A stretch of 64,000 nucleotides of DNA, taken from the NCBI RefSeq assembly GCF_009765995.1, contig NZ_LMUI01000020.1, positions 258,039 to 322,038 of the forward strand, written 5' to 3'. Numbering within the stretch: the first letter of the stretch is position 1; the number at the start of each line of letters is the position of its first letter. Below the pieces are notes generated by a model. That model was not told where the DNA came from. It searched no databases and saw nothing but the letters and a program-made list of their open reading frames with translations. Of this stretch, positions 28,007 to 36,787 are shown piece by piece. The stretch is from Methylocapsa sp. S129 (lineage in GTDB: Bacteria; Pseudomonadota; Alphaproteobacteria; Rhizobiales; Beijerinckiaceae). Both the position numbers and the translations under genes were made by a program.

Positions 28007-28960
28007 ATGACCGAGATTCATGGCTTCATCAAGCCGACCCGCCGGCCAGGAGAACTCGGGATCCATTCCCTGGATCAATTTCATTTCGTGGCTCCCGATC
28101 TCGCCGTCGCTCATAATTTCTATAGCGAATTCGGCCTGGACATTCAGGAAAAAGGCAATTTGCTCACGGTCGGCACGCACGGGCATCCCCATAAATGGGG
28201 GACAATCGGCGAGGGTCCCCGCAAGAGACACAGCCACATGTCTTTCGGCGCCTTCGAGGACGACATCGACCGATTCGCCGAGCGCCTGCAGAGCATGGGA
28301 ATCAAGAGGCTTGATCCGCCGCCGGGCGTCGACTCGAATGGGTTGTGGTTTCACGACCACGACGGCAATCTGGTCGAGATCAAGGTTGCCGCAAAGTCGT
28401 CGCCGGACGAAAAGACGCGGTTCTCCTTTCAGTCTGCCGCCCCTGGTCAACGCGGGGCGTTGTTCCGCAGCAAGATGAAGCGAACGCATCCGCGCCGCCT
28501 CGCCCATATTCTGATGTTCACGCGTGACGTGCGCAAGGCGGTCGAGTTCTACACGCGCGTGCTCGGTTTGCGTCTCTCCGACCATTCGAGCGACAATATC
28601 GCGTTCCTGCACGGCGTTCACGGCAGCGATCACCATATGATCGCCTTCGCTCGCTCGGACGCGCCCGGCCACCACCATTTCAGTTGGGACGTCGGAACCG
28701 TCGACGAAATTGGCGCGGGCGCCATGCACATGCTGGGCAAGGGTTTCGCCAAGGGATGGGGTCTCGGTCGCCATGTGCTGGGCTCGAACTTCTTTCACTA
28801 CGTTCAGGATCCTTGGGGCAGCTTCAGCGAATATTCCGCGGACATCGATTACATTCCAGCCGATTGCGACTGGCCGACGGGAGATTTTCCGTCAGACGAT
28901 TCGTTTTACGCTTGGGGACCAAACGTTCCGGAAGATTTCGTGCATAATTACGAGGCCTGA
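28007..28960 (+). CDS. Extradiol ring-cleavage dioxygenase (VOC superfamily)
   Basis: The 317-residue type I extradiol dioxygenase of the catechol 2,3-dioxygenase/BphC group has two vicinal-oxygen-chelate domains. The C-terminal domain carries the Fe(II) ligands: His in RRLAHILMFT, His in GHHHFSWDVG and Glu in SFSEYSADID, the 2-His-1-Glu triad. The N-terminal domain has LDQFHFVAPDL. The ATG at 28007 was chosen for GGAGGAAACGCG just upstream. The frame extends to 27938 without a better start. It should cleave the catecholic product of the two-component monooxygenase, and the FAH-family enzyme upstream would act on the ring-opened product. Confidence 0.9.
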   Translation: MTEIHGFIKPTRRPGELGIHSLDQFHFVAPDLAVAHNFYSEFGLDIQEKGNLLTVGTHGHPHKWGTIGEGPRKRHSHMSFGAFEDDIDRFAERLQSMGIKRLDPPPGVDSNGLWFHDHDGNLVEIKVAAKSSPDEKTRFSFQSAAPGQRGALFRSKMKRTHPRRLAHILMFTRDVRKAVEFYTRVLGLRLSDHSSDNIAFLHGVHGSDHHMIAFARSDAPGHHHFSWDVGTVDEIGAGAMHMLGKGFAKGWGLGRHVLGSNFFHYVQDPWGSFSEYSADIDYIPADCDWPTGDFPSDDSFYAWGPNVPEDFVHNYEA

Positions 28961-29150
28961 GCGGCGCGGCCGTCCCGGAAGATGTCTTGCCTCAGCTCCA
29001 CCCCGTTTTTTTCAGGCGAGATTTCCGAAAAGTCGGGCGCATAGCGCCGCCTGGGAGTGTGATCGCAACGTCTGCCGCGCCAAAACCAATAGGCAATCCA
29101 CAACTTCCTAAGCGCGGATCAAAACATCTATACCCTTCGTTCTGAAAGAA

Positions 29151-30056
29151 TCAGGCGATTAATCCGCTGCCCGCCCGTAAGCGCGACGGCGGCCAGGGGC
29201 GCGCATCGCCCACCGCGACCCTGATCCTCGCAGCGACGACTTCGATCGCCTTTCTAGGACCGTCGGGTGAAAGCCAAAGCGAAAAGGTAGCGTTCGGCAG
29301 ATCGGGCAGCGAGGCTTCCCGGCTCACGTCGCGCAGGCCGAGCGACAATTCGCTCTCCAAAAGCGCGACAACGCCAAAGCCGCTGCGCGCCGCGGTCAGG
29401 CAGCTTTGGAAACTTGGGCTAACGCAAGCGAGGCGCCAAGCGATCTGCCGACGCGCCAAGGCGGCAATCGATGCCGCGCGATAGGGGCATGGTTCGGGTG
29501 CAAAGACCATGGGCATTGGTCGATCGACCGGAAGCGGGTTCGTCGTGGCGAAACCCCAAACCAGTCGCTCGGTCCATAAGGCTTCCGCCGACGGATGGGT
29601 GTCGCAATGTACACCCAACAGAATGTCGAGCAGGCCATCATTGAGCTGATCGAGCAATAGTTTCGTGAGATCGACGTGCAACTCGATCTGCAAGGTCGGA
29701 TGTTGCTCCATGACGCCGCGTATTGCAGCCGCCAGCGCGCCGCTGAAATAGCCTTCGGAAATGCCGATCCGCACCCGTCCCCGGATCGATTGCGTCATGC
29801 CGAGCTGCTCGCTGAGCGCGCTGTGCAGCGCGAGAATGTTGCGGGCGCCCTGCAACATCACCTCGCCATGTGGCGTCGGCGCCAATGCCCGCGTACTGCG
29901 CGTCAGGAGCGCACAGCCCGCCTGCGCTTCCAGCCGCTTGATCTGCGCCGTCACGGCCGATTGCGTGAGGCCAAGACGCCTACCGGCGGCGGTGAAGCTG
30001 CCCTCATCGACGACGGTCGCGAAGGTGCGCAGCAACTCGGTCGAGAAAGTCTGCAT
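29151..30056 (-). CDS. LysR-family regulator
   Basis: The 301-residue protein has the N-terminal LysR winged helix (LLRTFATVVDEGSFTAAGRRLGLTQSAVTAQIKRLE at residues 9-44 in two parts) and a C-terminal periplasmic-binding-like effector domain (GRVRIGISEGYFSG near 92). It diverges from the azoreductase gene across 99 bp, the classical LysR arrangement, and probably controls it. The intergenic region holds an ATTAGTGTAAT motif compatible with a T-N11-A site, but this is not decisive. Confidence 0.92.
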   Translation of the reverse strand: MQTFSTELLRTFATVVDEGSFTAAGRRLGLTQSAVTAQIKRLEAQAGCALLTRSTRALAPTPHGEVMLQGARNILALHSALSEQLGMTQSIRGRVRIGISEGYFSGALAAAIRGVMEQHPTLQIELHVDLTKLLLDQLNDGLLDILLGVHCDTHPSAEALWTERLVWGFATTNPLPVDRPMPMVFAPEPCPYRAASIAALARRQIAWRLACVSPSFQSCLTAARSGFGVVALLESELSLGLRDVSREASLPDLPNATFSLWLSPDGPRKAIEVVAARIRVAVGDARPWPPSRLRAGSGLIA

Positions 30057-30155
30057 TCATCAATTAGTGTAATAACTGCGACAATGATAATCAATTTAAT
30101 TTTCGAATGCGCGCCCGCTAGGTTTTCGTCCGCCGAACAAGCCAGGAGACGAATC

Positions 30156-30788
30156 ATGAAGGTGCTCTATATCGAAGCGTCCCCGCGTAAAGAGCGGTCG
30201 GCCTCCATCGAGGTTGCGAATGCATTTCTGGATGCGCTGAGGGCGGAAAATCCGGACACGCAGATCGATGTTCTGGACCTTTGGGCGCATCAACTGCCAG
30301 AATTCGACGGGCCGACGCTGCAAGCCAAATACGCCGGGCTCGAGGGCGTGGAGCGAACCCCGGCGCAGCAGGCGGCTTGGGAAGCGATCAATGTTATGGG
30401 CGACCGCATCAAGGCCGTCGATCTCCTGCTCTTTGCGATCCCGATGTGGAATTGGGGCATTCCTTACAAACTAAAGCACCTGATCGATTTCGTGTCGCAA
30501 AAGGACGTACTCTTCACCTTCGACGAACGCGGCTTGAACGGGCTGCTCACCAATCACCGCGCCGTCTGCATCTATGCGCGCGGCATCGCTTATGGGGCTG
30601 ACAGCGAGCTTGCGAGCTGGGATCAGCAACGTCCTTTCATGAACACTTGGCTCACCTCTGTCGGCGTCCCGACGATCGACACCTTACTGGTGGAGAAGAC
30701 CTTGCTCGGCCCCGACGTCGACGTGCAGGCCCGCGACGCCGCCAAAAAGGCCGCGCAGGCGCTGGCGAAGACGATCGCGCGCTGCTAG
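30156..30788 (+). CDS. azoR: FMN-dependent NADH azoreductase / NAD(P)H quinone reductase
   Basis: This is a 210-residue flavodoxin-like enzyme of the AzoR group that reduces quinones and azo compounds with two electrons. It starts MKVLYIEASPRKERSAS, where SPRxxxS binds the FMN phosphate. PMWNWGIPYKLKHLIDFV near residues 95-112 is the FMN-binding PMYNF/W region. The ATG at 30156 has GGAGA 7 nt upstream. It is divergent from the LysR gene. It may protect against quinones formed in aromatic catabolism, which is an inference from location. Confidence 0.92.
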   Translation: MKVLYIEASPRKERSASIEVANAFLDALRAENPDTQIDVLDLWAHQLPEFDGPTLQAKYAGLEGVERTPAQQAAWEAINVMGDRIKAVDLLLFAIPMWNWGIPYKLKHLIDFVSQKDVLFTFDERGLNGLLTNHRAVCIYARGIAYGADSELASWDQQRPFMNTWLTSVGVPTIDTLLVEKTLLGPDVDVQARDAAKKAAQALAKTIARC

Positions 30789-31861
30789 CGGCGATATCCC
30801 GCCTCCACCCTAAGTCGCTTGGCGACGATTTCGTGAGGCGCCGTCATGCGGCGCTATGCATAATCACGATAGCTCTTCGTATTAACGCCATTCGAGAGCC
30901 GCGGCGCCGCCGGCGCACCTAAATCTTGCTGTCGCTCGGAAGAAACGCCGCGAAGTTGCGCCGCCCGTCGACAACGCGGACGCTCTCGACCGATAAGTCT
31001 CCAACATTATTGTTGGCGATCGCGGAGCGCTCGCCGCTCAGGGTCGGTTCGGGGACAAGGCCGCGCCGCAAAGCGGGATGGCGGAAACCAAGGGCGCGTT
31101 ACGTAGCCGCCGTCGGAAAGTTTCATCAGGCGGCCCGAAAACACATAACATTTTTTTGACGTGTATACGGCGCTTGCACATATAATCTGGTAATTAAGAG
31201 TTAATTGAATTTTGCTGCGCGGCGGCGTCAAAGAAGGGGGCAGTTTGATGGATCGCTTGGTCCGAGGTTTTCCTCAGCGCCTCGATAATTCGCAACGCAT
31301 TCGCCGCAGCCCCTGCCATCGTCGTCATCGCCGAGCGCTCCTCGCATTTCCGACCGGTGTTCTTCGGCGCAATCTAGGCCGCGTGCTCCTATGAAGCGCC
31401 CTCTATCATGAGGGCCTTGCATGGATAGCGAGCCTACTTGTCTTGTCGAGATAAGCGGAAGGGGCATCGCCCGTCTCGGTGACGCCACCTATTGGCGAAT
31501 TGCTCCGGGCCACTTGCCGCGTGTCACGGGATGGAAATTGGGCGTAGGGATTGTCGTCGAGGAAAACGATCATCTCTTCTGGAAGCACAGACTGCTTAAT
31601 CTTGAGACCGGGGAACAGGCGTTCGCGGTTATTAGTCACAGAAGAGGCTCCCCATTGCCCCGCGCGCCTAACGTGTTCGGACTGGCTCCGATCGGCCATC
31701 GAGCGCGCGGCGACGTTGGCGGTCTCGCCGATCGACTTGCTCAGCCCTTGCAAAACGAAGTCGGCGCGTATTTGAGCGCGGAGGATGTCCATCTCGCGCT
31801 CGCCGTGCTCAGGGTTCATGTTGGGATGGCGGGAAGTTCCGAAAGCAGCCCCGCAGCCCCG
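30789..31861. other. About 1.07 kb without a supported gene
   Basis: Translations in this stretch look like chance or decayed sequence. TTGACG (31156-31161) and TATAAT (31181-31186) are 19 bp apart and may be a promoter. A strong ribosome site AAGGGGG precedes an ATG at 31248 that opens only a 48-codon arginine-rich frame. A frame from 31421 on the plus strand shows a piece, NDHLFWKHRLLNLETGEQA, reminiscent of acyl-CoA thioesterases. This may be the remnant of one, but it is not continuous enough to call. Confidence 0.45.
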
Positions 31862-32029
31862 ATGTATGAGATTGAGATCATCAATGGTCAGGGACGTTCG
31901 GAAGAGGTGCTGGCTACGGCCCGCGATGAACCCATCGCCCGCGCCGCATTTGACGAGGCCGTCGGGATCCATCCCGGTCGCAAATTGCGAATGATACGCG
32001 GGTCGCAAGTGGTGGCGGAGTTGGAATAA
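31862..32029 (+). CDS. Small hypothetical protein (55 residues)
   Basis: A short, well-composed protein begins MYEIEIINGQGRSEEVLATA, continues with ARAAFDEAVGIHPGRKLRMI and ends in RGSQVVAELE. The pattern (two beta strands, a helix of the ARAAF type, PGRxxRxxxGxxV) resembles small uncharacterised proteins frequent in Rhizobiales. The frame is open further upstream to 31421, but that part reads poorly. An in-frame ATG also lies at 31826. No good ribosome site is visible, so the start and even the reality of the gene are uncertain. Confidence 0.45.
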   Translation: MYEIEIINGQGRSEEVLATARDEPIARAAFDEAVGIHPGRKLRMIRGSQVVAELE

Positions 32030-32227
32030 AAGGTTCCGGCAAAGATATTTGGAGGCCGCTTCCCGGGGGCGACAAGACATTGGTCGCAACCAGCATTCGG
32101 CCGCGCGCTCTCCCCACGGCGTTCGCAGCCTATCGAGTGCGGCTCCTCTCCTTGCTGCAGGCGATGAACGGATCGGCGGCGACAGGAAAGTCGATCGTCT
32201 CGACGCCGCCAATTCGCCCGTCCTTTT

Positions 32228-33433
32228 TCACGCCTCAGGATCGAGCGTGAAGAGTTCTTGGGGCCGCCCGACGCCGCGCAAGGCGTAGCGTCCGACCGAG
32301 ACGAAGCGATGCCGTTGGTCGGCGAGAGAGGCGGCGAATGCGGCCGAAAGCAGCAACGGCTGGTCGGCGGACCGGCACATCGCCGCGATCCGGCTGACCT
32401 CGTTGACCGCCGGGCCGATGATAGTGAAATCGAGGCGTTCCTTGCTGCCGATATTGCCGTAAAACACCTCGCCGATATGGAGCCCCAGATACATGTCCGT
32501 CGTCGGCAAGCCTTCGCCGGCGCGACGCGCATTGAGCTCTTCGACAGCCCGCTGCGCCTGGATCGCGGCGTCCAGCGCGGCCGTGGCGGCGCGTTCGCGC
32601 TCCTGCGCCGGGAAGATCGCCAGTACGCCATCGCCGATAAATTTCAGAACGTCGCCGGCGTTCAGGTGAATGACGGAGATGATGGCGTCCGCATAGTCGT
32701 TGAGCAAGGGGATGATCTGCTCTGGCGGCGACGTGTCGGCGATGCGCGTGTAATTGCGTAGATCGCTGAACCACAGCACGGCCTCGATCCGGTCCACCAC
32801 GCCGCGCGCGATCCTGCCGCTGAGAACCCGTCGGCCGGCGTCGCGGCCAAGATAAGTTTCGACCAAGGTCGCGGCGATTCGGCCGAGCGAGGCTGATTTC
32901 ACGGCCAGCCCGAGGAACGGCATGAGCCGCTGCAATATCGCGATCTCGCGATCCTCGAAACCGCTGGCGCGATCGGTTGTCCACGCGGAATAGACGCAAT
33001 CCATCTCGCCGATTGCCCCATCGGCGCCGAAGCGATTGACGATCGCCACGAAGTCGGTGATGCCGGCCGCGCGGTGCTCGCGAAACATCGGAAATTCGTT
33101 TTCGCCCTCCGCGTCGATGCGGCGGCGCAGCATGGATTCGCCGCTGGTCACCAGCCGATAGAACGGGCTGCTGAGCCAGCGCTCGGCAGCCTCGCCTTCC
33201 GTGCTTCGTCCATATTCGGCGAGCGTCGCCTCCGCCTTCTCCCGATCCCAACGAAACGCGCGCCCCTCATAAACGGGGTGCAGCGTATCGTTGAAAACGG
33301 TGACGCGGACGAGCGGCAAGCCGAGGGCGGCGAGGCGGTCGCAGAAGCCCGCGACCATATCGGTTTCCGCCCGCCCCGCGAGTCCCGCCTCGGCGATCCA
33401 GGCCGCCAGCGCGGCAATCTCAGCTTCTCTCAT
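32228..33433 (-). CDS. Class III adenylate/guanylate cyclase
   Basis: The 401-residue protein has an N-terminal sensor-like domain of about 190 residues and a C-terminal class III cyclase domain. Catalytic motifs are AVLWFSDLRNYTRIAD near residues 217-232 (first metal Asp), GDVLKFIGDGVLAIFP near 260-275 (second metal Asp) and DFTIIGPAVNEVSRI near 338-352 (transition-state residues). It would make cAMP or cGMP from the triphosphate. No membrane segment is obvious, so it is probably cytoplasmic. It is divergent from the TIM-barrel gene at 33578. Confidence 0.92.
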   Translation of the reverse strand: MREAEIAALAAWIAEAGLAGRAETDMVAGFCDRLAALGLPLVRVTVFNDTLHPVYEGRAFRWDREKAEATLAEYGRSTEGEAAERWLSSPFYRLVTSGESMLRRRIDAEGENEFPMFREHRAAGITDFVAIVNRFGADGAIGEMDCVYSAWTTDRASGFEDREIAILQRLMPFLGLAVKSASLGRIAATLVETYLGRDAGRRVLSGRIARGVVDRIEAVLWFSDLRNYTRIADTSPPEQIIPLLNDYADAIISVIHLNAGDVLKFIGDGVLAIFPAQERERAATAALDAAIQAQRAVEELNARRAGEGLPTTDMYLGLHIGEVFYGNIGSKERLDFTIIGPAVNEVSRIAAMCRSADQPLLLSAAFAASLADQRHRFVSVGRYALRGVGRPQELFTLDPEA

Positions 33434-33577
33434 GGCCGGCGATCATAGCGCCTGTTGAGGCTATGGCCAGTGGCGTCGAGCTCTTGGTTCCCAAACTTGA
33501 CAAGGCTAAGGTGGCGGATGGAGACAAGGGAGGCGACTTTTCCCCGCGCCCGATAGTCTCTCTCCAAAGGCCATGCG

Positions 33578-34414
33578 ATGCAGAATTTGCTGTTTCTCCA
33601 ATCGCTGTGGGCGATGGAGCGCCGGCACACCGACGGGGCCGAACGCACGCTCGAGCAGAATATCGAGATGATCGTCGACGCCGGCTATGACGGCGTCAGC
33701 ATGAGTTTCACCGACGCGGACCTGGCGCACCGCGCGTCGGCGTTGCTCAAGCCGCATGGCAAGGTCATCGAAGCGCAATGTTTCCCGCGGACGGTCGACG
33801 ATCTCGCGCCCGCGCTGGAGCTCGCGAGCGCGGCGGGCGTCCATCACCTCGATATCCAGGCCGACGTGCGTCCGCGCCGTTTAGACGATTGCATCCCGCT
33901 CATCGAGGGTTGGCGGCGTCTCGCCGAGCAGGTCGATTTTCCCGTCTATTTCGAGACGCATCGCGACCGCATGACGACTGACCTCTATTTCACGCTCGAT
34001 CTCCTCGATCGCTTTCCCGATCTCAAGCTCTTGGGCGACCTCTCGCATTTCCTGGTGGGTCGCGAATTCGCGACGCCGATCTCGGCCGAGAACCACGCCT
34101 ATATCAACCGCATTCTCGACCATTGCTGGGCGTTCCATGGCCGCGTCGCCAGTCGCGAACAAGTGCAGATCGAGATCGCCTTTGCCCATCACCGGATATG
34201 GCTCGACATCTTCCTGGGATGGTGGAAATACGGTTTTGAAAGCTGGCGGCGGCGCGCGGGGCCCGACGATTCGCTCGCCTTCGTTTGCGAACTCGGCCCC
34301 CAGCCCTATGCGATCACCGGGCCGGACGGCAATGACACGACGGATCGCTGGCAAGAGGCGTTGCTGCTCCGCGAGCATGTGCGCGGCCTCTGGAATTCGC
34401 CGCCTGCCGGTTAG
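33578..34414 (+). CDS. Sugar-phosphate isomerase-like TIM-barrel protein
   Basis: The 278-residue protein matches the xylose-isomerase-like TIM-barrel (AP endonuclease 2 superfamily) pattern: QNIEMIVDAGYDGVSMSFTDAD near residues 27-48, ASAAGVHHLDIQADVRP near 84-100 and PVYFETHRDRMTTDLYFTLDL near 120-140. LKLLGDLSHFLVGRE near 150-164 carries the usual D-SH metal site. Members act as isomerases or epimerases, or are of unknown role. Its stop overlaps the SDR gene stop by four bases in convergent orientation. Confidence 0.8.
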   Translation: MQNLLFLQSLWAMERRHTDGAERTLEQNIEMIVDAGYDGVSMSFTDADLAHRASALLKPHGKVIEAQCFPRTVDDLAPALELASAAGVHHLDIQADVRPRRLDDCIPLIEGWRRLAEQVDFPVYFETHRDRMTTDLYFTLDLLDRFPDLKLLGDLSHFLVGREFATPISAENHAYINRILDHCWAFHGRVASREQVQIEIAFAHHRIWLDIFLGWWKYGFESWRRRAGPDDSLAFVCELGPQPYAITGPDGNDTTDRWQEALLLREHVRGLWNSPPAG

Positions 34415-35187
34415 CCGCGCGAACCCGCCACCCATTGCTCCTGGTCGATCAGCGACCCGGTGATCGGGCCTCCCGCGTCGCTCAGCAGGAACAGAACGAG
34501 ACGCGCCACATCGTCCGTTTGAATGAGCTTGCCGAACGGTTGCCCGGCTTCCGCCTTGGCGAGCCAGCCCTCGCCCTTGCCGAGCGTGACGCCCTGCATC
34601 CGCCGCTCGCCCGGCGTGTCGGCCCAGCCCAGATTGATTCCATTGACGCGGATGCGATCGAAGCGATGGGCGTTGGCGGCGTTCTTGGTCAGCGTCGCCA
34701 GCGCTCCCTTGGTCGCCGAATAGATCGCCAGATCCGGCGCGCCGCAATGGATGTTTGTCGACAGGATATTGACGATGCCGCCCGGCGCGCCGCGCCGGCG
34801 CATGTCGGCGATCGCGCCCTGCATCAGGAAGAACGGCGCGCGCGCATTGACGGCGAACAGCCGCTCCCACACTTCCGGCGCGCCGTCGACGAAGGAGGCG
34901 CGGTCGGTCAGCGCGGCGACATTGACCAGCGCATCGACGCGGCCGAATTTCGCGATGCAGGCGGCGATGAGCGCGGCGGGCGCATCAGGGTCGGCGAGGT
35001 CGGCGATTTCAGCGGCGGCGGCCGCGCCCAGCGCCTCGACTTCCGCCACGACGGACGGGGCGGCGTCGGCCTCGCGCCCGGTGATCAGCACGCCCGCCGC
35101 CCCCTGCCGCGCCGCCTCCAGCGCAACCGCGCGCCCGACGCCCTGGGTGGAGCCGGTGACAAGGACGATACGGCCGGGGATGCTCAT
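34411..35187 (-). CDS. Short-chain dehydrogenase/reductase (SDR)
   Basis: This is a 258-residue classical SDR. The nucleotide-binding motif TGSTQGVGRAVA lies near residues 11-22, VNVAALTD near 88 replaces NNAG, and the catalytic SATK segment is IYSATKGALATLTKNAA near 155-171, with Ser-Tyr-Lys present (NILSTNIH upstream). The substrate is unknown. It is convergent with the TIM-barrel gene, which may act in the same sugar or polyol pathway. Confidence 0.9.
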   Translation of the reverse strand: MSIPGRIVLVTGSTQGVGRAVALEAARQGAAGVLITGREADAAPSVVAEVEALGAAAAAEIADLADPDAPAALIAACIAKFGRVDALVNVAALTDRASFVDGAPEVWERLFAVNARAPFFLMQGAIADMRRRGAPGGIVNILSTNIHCGAPDLAIYSATKGALATLTKNAANAHRFDRIRVNGINLGWADTPGERRMQGVTLGKGEGWLAKAEAGQPFGKLIQTDDVARLVLFLLSDAGGPITGSLIDQEQWVAGSRG

Positions 35188-35899
35188 GGGGCTCTCATAG
35201 CGTTTGGGACTGCGAACTTATCCAAAGGCGTTTCAGGAGAATCCGAGGAATCTCCAAATTTACCCCCATTGATATCATTGAGACTCGCCAGAAATTTGCA
35301 AATTTTTATCGAGGCGGATTGATTGATATCAAGGGCTTGCAAGCGAAAAATCAAAAAAAACGCGCCTCTCTCTAATCTCGGCTCCCGGCAAGCGCGCTCA
35401 GCGGGAAGGCTTACATCGACCTTAGCACGCCTAGTGATTTTCAGAAATAAATTGTTGCGAACCCGAACTTTTATTATGTATCGGCCAACGCAACATCCCG
35501 CCCAGAGCCCGGCCGCATGATAGCTAGCGCATGATGATTTATGATCGAAACGGTCGAGGGTGATCCATTGTTTCGCATGGCGGAGCGTGAAAAAAATGCC
35601 TCCATGCGAACAATGGCTCCATATCGAAGTCGCCGCCGATAGCTTTTCGATTCAATGAATTCTCATCCCGCTCTGGGCGCATCAAGGCGACGATCGTCGA
35701 GGCAACCGGCGGCTGCGTCGCCTTCATCGCTCCCCCCACCTTGCTGATCGCACAGGCGACGTCAGAGCTCCGACGCGGGCGCCTTTTCGCCCGTGTTGGT
35801 CGCGCGGGGCGCGCTGAAAAGCGCGCCGATGTCGCGTTCGGACGCGAAAAACGAGGTCGCGCGACGATTTCACTCCATGTGCCGTTGCGCATTAGCGCC
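35188..35899. other. About 710 bp without a supported gene
   Basis: This region contains a long hairpin at 35565-35616 and a GGCGCGCT-GAAA-AGCGCGCC hairpin at 35808-35827. A 126-codon minus-strand frame at 35539-35919 has poor composition and was not accepted. Confidence 0.45.
35565..35616. repeat. Long inverted repeat (hairpin)
   Basis: CCATTGTTTCGCATGG at 35565-35580 and CCATGCGAACAATGG at 35602-35616 are inverted copies differing by one extra T, with a 21-nt loop. It could be a terminator, a small-RNA structure or a palindromic repeat. No T-run follows. Confidence 0.7.
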
Positions 35900-36421
35900 T
35901 CACCCCGCCCGCTCCCCATGCCCGAGCGACCTCCGCCCCAGCCTCCTGCGGATCGGCCAGGCGCAGAGATGGGTCGCGCTCCAGCCGATGACGAGCGCGA
36001 TGCCGGCGATGACGAAAGCCTCGAAAGTGATGGGGACGGCGGGTTCGTAGTCGCGGATCGCCTTCGAGGCGGTGGCGGGGTCGAAATTCTCGATCAGGCT
36101 GGCGAGGCGGGTCAGCGGGCCGCCGATCTGGAAAGCCTCCTGCTGGCGGGTGAGCCGGGCGGCGCGATCGACATCGCTTTCGATGGCGGCGCCGCGTTCC
36201 TGCGCCAGATTATCAGGATTGGTCTTCAGCCGGTCGACGCCTTGGGCGCGCGTCAGCGATTGGGCGGCGACTTCGCTGTCGAATTGCGCGATCATGCGGT
36301 CGAGCTCGTCGATCGCGCCGCCGAGGCGCTGGCGGTATTGCTGAGCGAATTCAGGTAGTTGCGAACCGGCAAGGGCGAACAGCAGGCCGATCGCCACGGC
36401 CAATCGTCGAATCAGCAGCAT
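35900..36421 (-). CDS. DUF2937 family membrane protein
   Basis: The 173-residue protein matches the DUF2937 pattern. An N-terminal membrane segment (RRLAVAIGLLFALAGSQLPE) leads into EFAQQYRQRLGGAIDELDRM near residues 24-43, a coiled-coil central region, and a second membrane segment (FEAFVIAGIALVIGWSATHL) near 135. The function of the family is unknown. It stands alone, with its promoter presumably near the palindromic repeat at 36479. Confidence 0.85.
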   Translation of the reverse strand: MLLIRRLAVAIGLLFALAGSQLPEFAQQYRQRLGGAIDELDRMIAQFDSEVAAQSLTRAQGVDRLKTNPDNLAQERGAAIESDVDRAARLTRQQEAFQIGGPLTRLASLIENFDPATASKAIRDYEPAVPITFEAFVIAGIALVIGWSATHLCAWPIRRRLGRRSLGHGERAG

Positions 36422-36478
36422 GCGGTCCTCGTTGCGCCGAACTGGCGGCGGGCATTATCGGCTCTAGGCAAGGCGCTG

Positions 36479-36720
36479 TCTTCCCCCTTGGGGGAAGATG
36501 GCCGGCGGAGCCGGTCAGATGAGGGGAGTCGCGAAGCGACGGCTTTGAACCTGTCAGCTCGGCGCCGCGCATATGCAAGACAACAGGCTTGATTGCTCCG
36601 ATGACCCGCCCGTCGGCACAAGCACGCGCGCGAATCTCGGCAACGTTCAAAGCCGTCTCGCTTCGCTCGACTCCCCTCTTCTGTCGTGCTTCGCATGACA
36701 TCTTCCCCCAAGGGGGAAGA
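36479..36720. repeat. 242-bp palindromic REP/MITE-like element
   Basis: The element starts TCTTCCCCCTTGGGGGAAGA and ends with its near-inverted copy. Internally, GAGGGGAGTCGCGAAGCGAC with GGCTTTGAAC on the left answers GTTCAAAGCC with CTTCGCTCGACTCCCCTC on the right. The arms of about 70 bp flank roughly 90 bp of unrelated sequence. No transposase is encoded. Such elements are dispersed intergenic repeats in many Rhizobiales. It fills most of the gap between the DUF2937 gene and the SulP gene. Confidence 0.8.
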
Positions 36721-36787
36721 GGCGTTCGCCTGTTGACGCCGTCAATCGAATGGGCCTCATATCGGCCATTGGCTGGGCGATCCAAAG

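Noticed and set aside
31406-32212. 268-codon minus-strand open frame
   Set aside because: It has no family-like segments and overlaps the better-composed small plus-strand protein. I regard it as chance.
35539-35919. 126-codon minus-strand open frame
   Set aside because: It is arginine- and serine-rich without any domain, overlaps the DUF2937 gene end and contains the long hairpin.
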